Made by a program: the position numbers and the translations under genes. A model generated the notes under the pieces. It was not told the DNA's origin. It saw only the letters and a list, made by a program, of their open reading frames with translations, and did no database searches. Below are positions 62,080-64,000 of a stretch of DNA of 64,000 bases, one piece after another; the first letter of the stretch is position 1, and each line of letters begins with the position of its first letter. This DNA comes from an uncultured Umboniibacter sp. Lineage in GTDB: Bacteria > Pseudomonadota > Gammaproteobacteria > Pseudomonadales > DSM-25080. The DNA lies in contig NZ_CANMGY010000001.1 of the NCBI RefSeq assembly GCF_947497555.1, positions 1-64,000 of the forward strand, read 5' to 3'.

Positions 62080-62742
62080 TTACTCAGGAAGATGCCCTAC
62101 CTTTACGTAAATCAGCGCACCATCTTCCTTCGTAAAGGGGTTGTGGGCGCTTAAGTGTGGGCTTCGGAGCCAGCTTCCCGTTGGATAACTACCGTGCTCG
62201 TCATGGAAAGTCCCTTCCAGCACGAAGATTTCCTCCCCCCCCCAATGGCGATGAGGTTGAAACTGGGTATTCGGAGCCCAACGAACCAACGCAACACTCT
62301 CACCTTCAAACTGATGTAGCGATAGCACACTCAAACCCGGCACCAGTCCTGGGCTGAATTCGGCCTGCTGAGTCTTCACACTAAACTGTGCTTGATCCTG
62401 CTGCGCAAACTGCTGTAGCTTGACGAAGATCGTGGCGCCTTCGGAGCCAATACGAGGCGTATGCGAAGTACCAATTGGATTACGCACATAGCTGCCTGCC
62501 GGATACTCACCGTGTTCGTCGGCAAACACTCCTGCCAGCACGATAAACTCTTCCCCGCCAATATGAGTATGCGGAGAGAATTCGGAATTCGGTGCATAGC
62601 GAACAATTGAGGTGGCTCTAGCGGATTCTTCACCAACGCGGTCTAGCATCATACGTTCCACCCCAGGCATGGGAGAGTCTACCCATTGATAGTCCTCAGG
62701 TATTACCACTTCACGACGTTTGAAATCACTTCTTAACTGCAT
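62080..62742 (-). CDS. Double-cupin protein, ChrR-like
   Basis: About 220 residues from ATG 62742 (MQLRSDFKR), with GAGG upstream; a GTG at 62754 would add four. Two consecutive cupin barrels: SPHTHIGGEEFIVLAG near 55-75 and QPHRHWGGEEIFVLEG near 160-180, each with the His-x-His and Glu metal ligands. This matches the ChrR-type cupin family; it lacks the zinc-finger anti-sigma domain, and no sigma factor gene lies nearby, so a free-standing metal enzyme or sensor role is likelier. Single gene. Confidence 0.85.
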   Translation of the reverse strand: MQLRSDFKRREVVIPEDYQWVDSPMPGVERMMLDRVGEESARATSIVRYAPNSEFSPHTHIGGEEFIVLAGVFADEHGEYPAGSYVRNPIGTSHTPRIGSEGATIFVKLQQFAQQDQAQFSVKTQQAEFSPGLVPGLSVLSLHQFEGESVALVRWAPNTQFQPHRHWGGEEIFVLEGTFHDEHGSYPTGSWLRSPHLSAHNPFTKEDGALIYVKVGHLPE

Positions 62743-62864
62743 AGCTAGCCTCACTCAATGACGGGGCTATCCTAGCACTCGGATAAGCTGTGAAAACTGC
62801 TAATAACCGAAGCGGGTTGAATTAATCCATGAGGAGCTATTCAACGAAGACGTCGCTGCTTGGC

Positions 62865-63386
62865 TTACTCGTGCAGCCAAGCAGCGTGTTTTGGTGCTTT
62901 TTTAGTTTCCGCCCACTCTTCAATCATAGGCTGAGCCACATCCTTCAAACGCTTCATCATTTCCGGGGTAGCGGTATTCACAGCAACCTCTAAGCGATGT
63001 CCATTTGGATCAAAGAAGTAGATAGATTGAAAGATAGTATGATTGACCGGGCCAATCACATTTAAACCCGCTGCGACGGCTTGCTCCTTGGCTGCCAATA
63101 GCGCATCCATTGTCTCTACCTCAAAGGCGATGTGCTGAACCCACTCAGGCGTATTATTGTCTCGGCCCATGCGCGGCGAGTTTGGAATTTCAAAAAAGGC
63201 CAGTACATTACCCATTCCGGCATCCAAAAACACGTGCATATAGGGATCGGGCTCCTTGGTTGAAGGCACCTCATCCTCGGCAATCGCCAGCTGGAAATCC
63301 ATTCCCATTACTCGCTGATAGAACTCAACAGTTTCCTTGGCGTCATTACAACGATACGCTACGTGGTGGATTCGCTTTATGTTCAT
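62865..63386 (-). CDS. VOC family metal-binding protein
   Basis: 173 residues in two beta-alpha-beta-beta-beta halves. Metal-ligand positions: His in IKRIHHVAY near 8, His in VQHIAFEV near 86 and Glu in HRLEVAV near 133. These fit the vicinal-oxygen-chelate fold used by glyoxalases and related dioxygenases. AGGAG precedes the ATG, and it lies 14 bases after the hpd gene, so it is probably in one operon; a role in tyrosine or homogentisate metabolism is inference. Confidence 0.85.
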   Translation of the reverse strand: MNIKRIHHVAYRCNDAKETVEFYQRVMGMDFQLAIAEDEVPSTKEPDPYMHVFLDAGMGNVLAFFEIPNSPRMGRDNNTPEWVQHIAFEVETMDALLAAKEQAVAAGLNVIGPVNHTIFQSIYFFDPNGHRLEVAVNTATPEMMKRLKDVAQPMIEEWAETKKAPKHAAWLHE

Positions 63387-63400
63387 CGTTACTCCTCGCC

Positions 63401-64000
63401 TTAGTCGGCCGAGATTACGCCACGGTTTAGCTGATCGCGTTCAATTGATTCGAACAGCGCCTTGAAGTTACCCTCGCCGAATCCGTCGTCCTTCTTACGT
63501 TGGATGAATTCGAAGAATACTGGACCAATTAGGGTTTCGGAGAAGATTTGTAGTAGCAGACGAGGGTCGCCATCTTCGGTTGACCCATCCATTAGGATGC
63601 CCCGTGACTTAAGCTCTTCCACTGGTTCTCCATGCCCAGGTAGACGAGTTTCTAGCATCTCGTAATAGGTCTCTGGCGGCGCGGTCATGAAAGGTACACC
63701 GCGCTCTTTGAGGCGATCCCAGGTATCAATGATATCGTCGCAATCAAAGGCAATATGCTGAATGCCTTCGCCGTTATAGGCCATCAGGAATTCTTCAATT
63801 TGGCCCGTGGTGCTAGAGGCTTCTTCGTTAAGCGGAATACGGATTAAGCCATCCGGCGCCGACATGGCCTTAGAAAAGAGGCCCGTGTACTCACCCTTGA
63901 TATCAAAATAACGAATCTCGCGGAAATTGAACAAACGCTCGTAAAAATCAGCCCAATAGGACATCCGGCCGCGATAAACATTGTGCGTTAAATGGTCGAT
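63401..64000 (-). CDS. hpd: 4-hydroxyphenylpyruvate dioxygenase (partial, N-terminus outside window)
   Basis: The visible 199 codons cover the C-terminal half of HPPD, the Fe(II) enzyme that converts 4-hydroxyphenylpyruvate to homogentisate in tyrosine catabolism. All three metal ligands are present: the His of [13 protein letters not shown] at the window edge, the His of GIQHIAFDC, and the Glu of [11 protein letters not shown]. Typical substrate-site residues follow ([15 protein letters not shown]). The reading frame is open at base 64000, so the N-terminal domain continues outside. First gene, as far as visible, of an operon with the VOC protein. Confidence 0.95.
   Translation of the reverse strand: MDHLTHNVYRGRMSYWADFYERLFNFREIRYFDIKGEYTGLFSKAMSAPDGLIRIPLNEEASSTTGQIEEFLMAYNGEGIQHIAFDCDDIIDTWDRLKERGVPFMTAPPETYYEMLETRLPGHGEPVEELKSRGILMDGSTEDGDPRLLLQIFSETLIGPVFFEFIQRKKDDGFGEGNFKALFESIERDQLNRGVISAD

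Noticed and set aside
54061-62860. 15-base match CGAAGACGTCGCTGC at 54061 and 62846
   Set aside because: A few 15-mer matches are expected by chance in 64 kb, and the copies share no flanks or symmetry.

Overview
The window reads as a chromosomal segment of a heterotrophic, probably marine gammaproteobacterium. Three large TonB-dependent receptors (TBDRs), flavin-dependent tryptophan-halogenase paralogues, secreted or lipoprotein glycoside hydrolases, an H-NOX/hybrid kinase pair and an HPPD gene fit Alteromonadales/Cellvibrionales-like bacteria. The exact taxon cannot be fixed from the sequence alone. No rRNA, tRNA, CRISPR array or intact insertion sequence was seen.

Region 1 (about 1-12.7 kb) is a defence island. 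An AT-rich left edge carries a small membrane protein gene and a 29-bp direct repeat. Then follows a minus-strand gene train, read from 12.5 kb down to 0.87 kb: a methyltransferase-HNH fusion, a small unknown protein, a PUA/EVE-like-HNH nuclease, a DUF5655-type nuclease-like protein, hsdM, hsdS, a SIR2-like DUF4917 protein and hsdR. The first three genes are packed with an ATGA overlap and a 3-nt gap. The SIR2-like gene overlaps both hsdS and hsdR. This is the best candidate for an under-described system: a type I restriction system with a possible NAD-consuming effector, next to a modification-dependent HNH module.

Region 2 (12.7-20.6 kb) holds a PadR/HAAS regulator pair, a secreted alpha/beta hydrolase behind a 15-bp perfect inverted repeat, an S9 oligopeptidase lipoprotein, a HEPN-UbiA pair, and a scarred stretch. 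That stretch contains a likely 36-codon membrane peptide with an operator array, the 3' stub of a lost TBDR gene with its terminator, and a toxin-antitoxin pair whose toxin is frameshifted while its antitoxin is intact.

Region 3 (20.6-36.4 kb) looks like a glycan-utilisation locus: two intact halogenases flanking a degenerate one, a TBDR, a membrane-anchored AraC regulator, a GH3 and a GH5 enzyme, and a second TBDR. The TBDR-halogenase and GH5-GH3 transcription units share an exact 16-mer containing the palindrome TTGAACGTTCAA upstream of their starts, implying co-regulation.

Region 4 (36.4-47.7 kb) is mixed: serine hydrolase/SDR divergent pair, S41 protease with a two-component system, spermidine-synthase-like protein, diguanylate cyclase, an XRE-transmembrane protein pair and a DUF2235 hydrolase.

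Region 5 (45.7-52.8 kb) carries sequence evidence for phosphate control. Six 11-bp-spaced Pho-box units precede the third TBDR, and four precede the DUF2235 hydrolase; a purple-acid-phosphatase-like lipoprotein lies between them. Region 6 (52.8-64 kb) has a DEAD-box helicase, an H-NOX/hybrid kinase operon, a DUF481 outer membrane protein, an M14 peptidase, an ACR3 arsenite carrier, a double-cupin protein and the start of an hpd-VOC operon cut by the window end.
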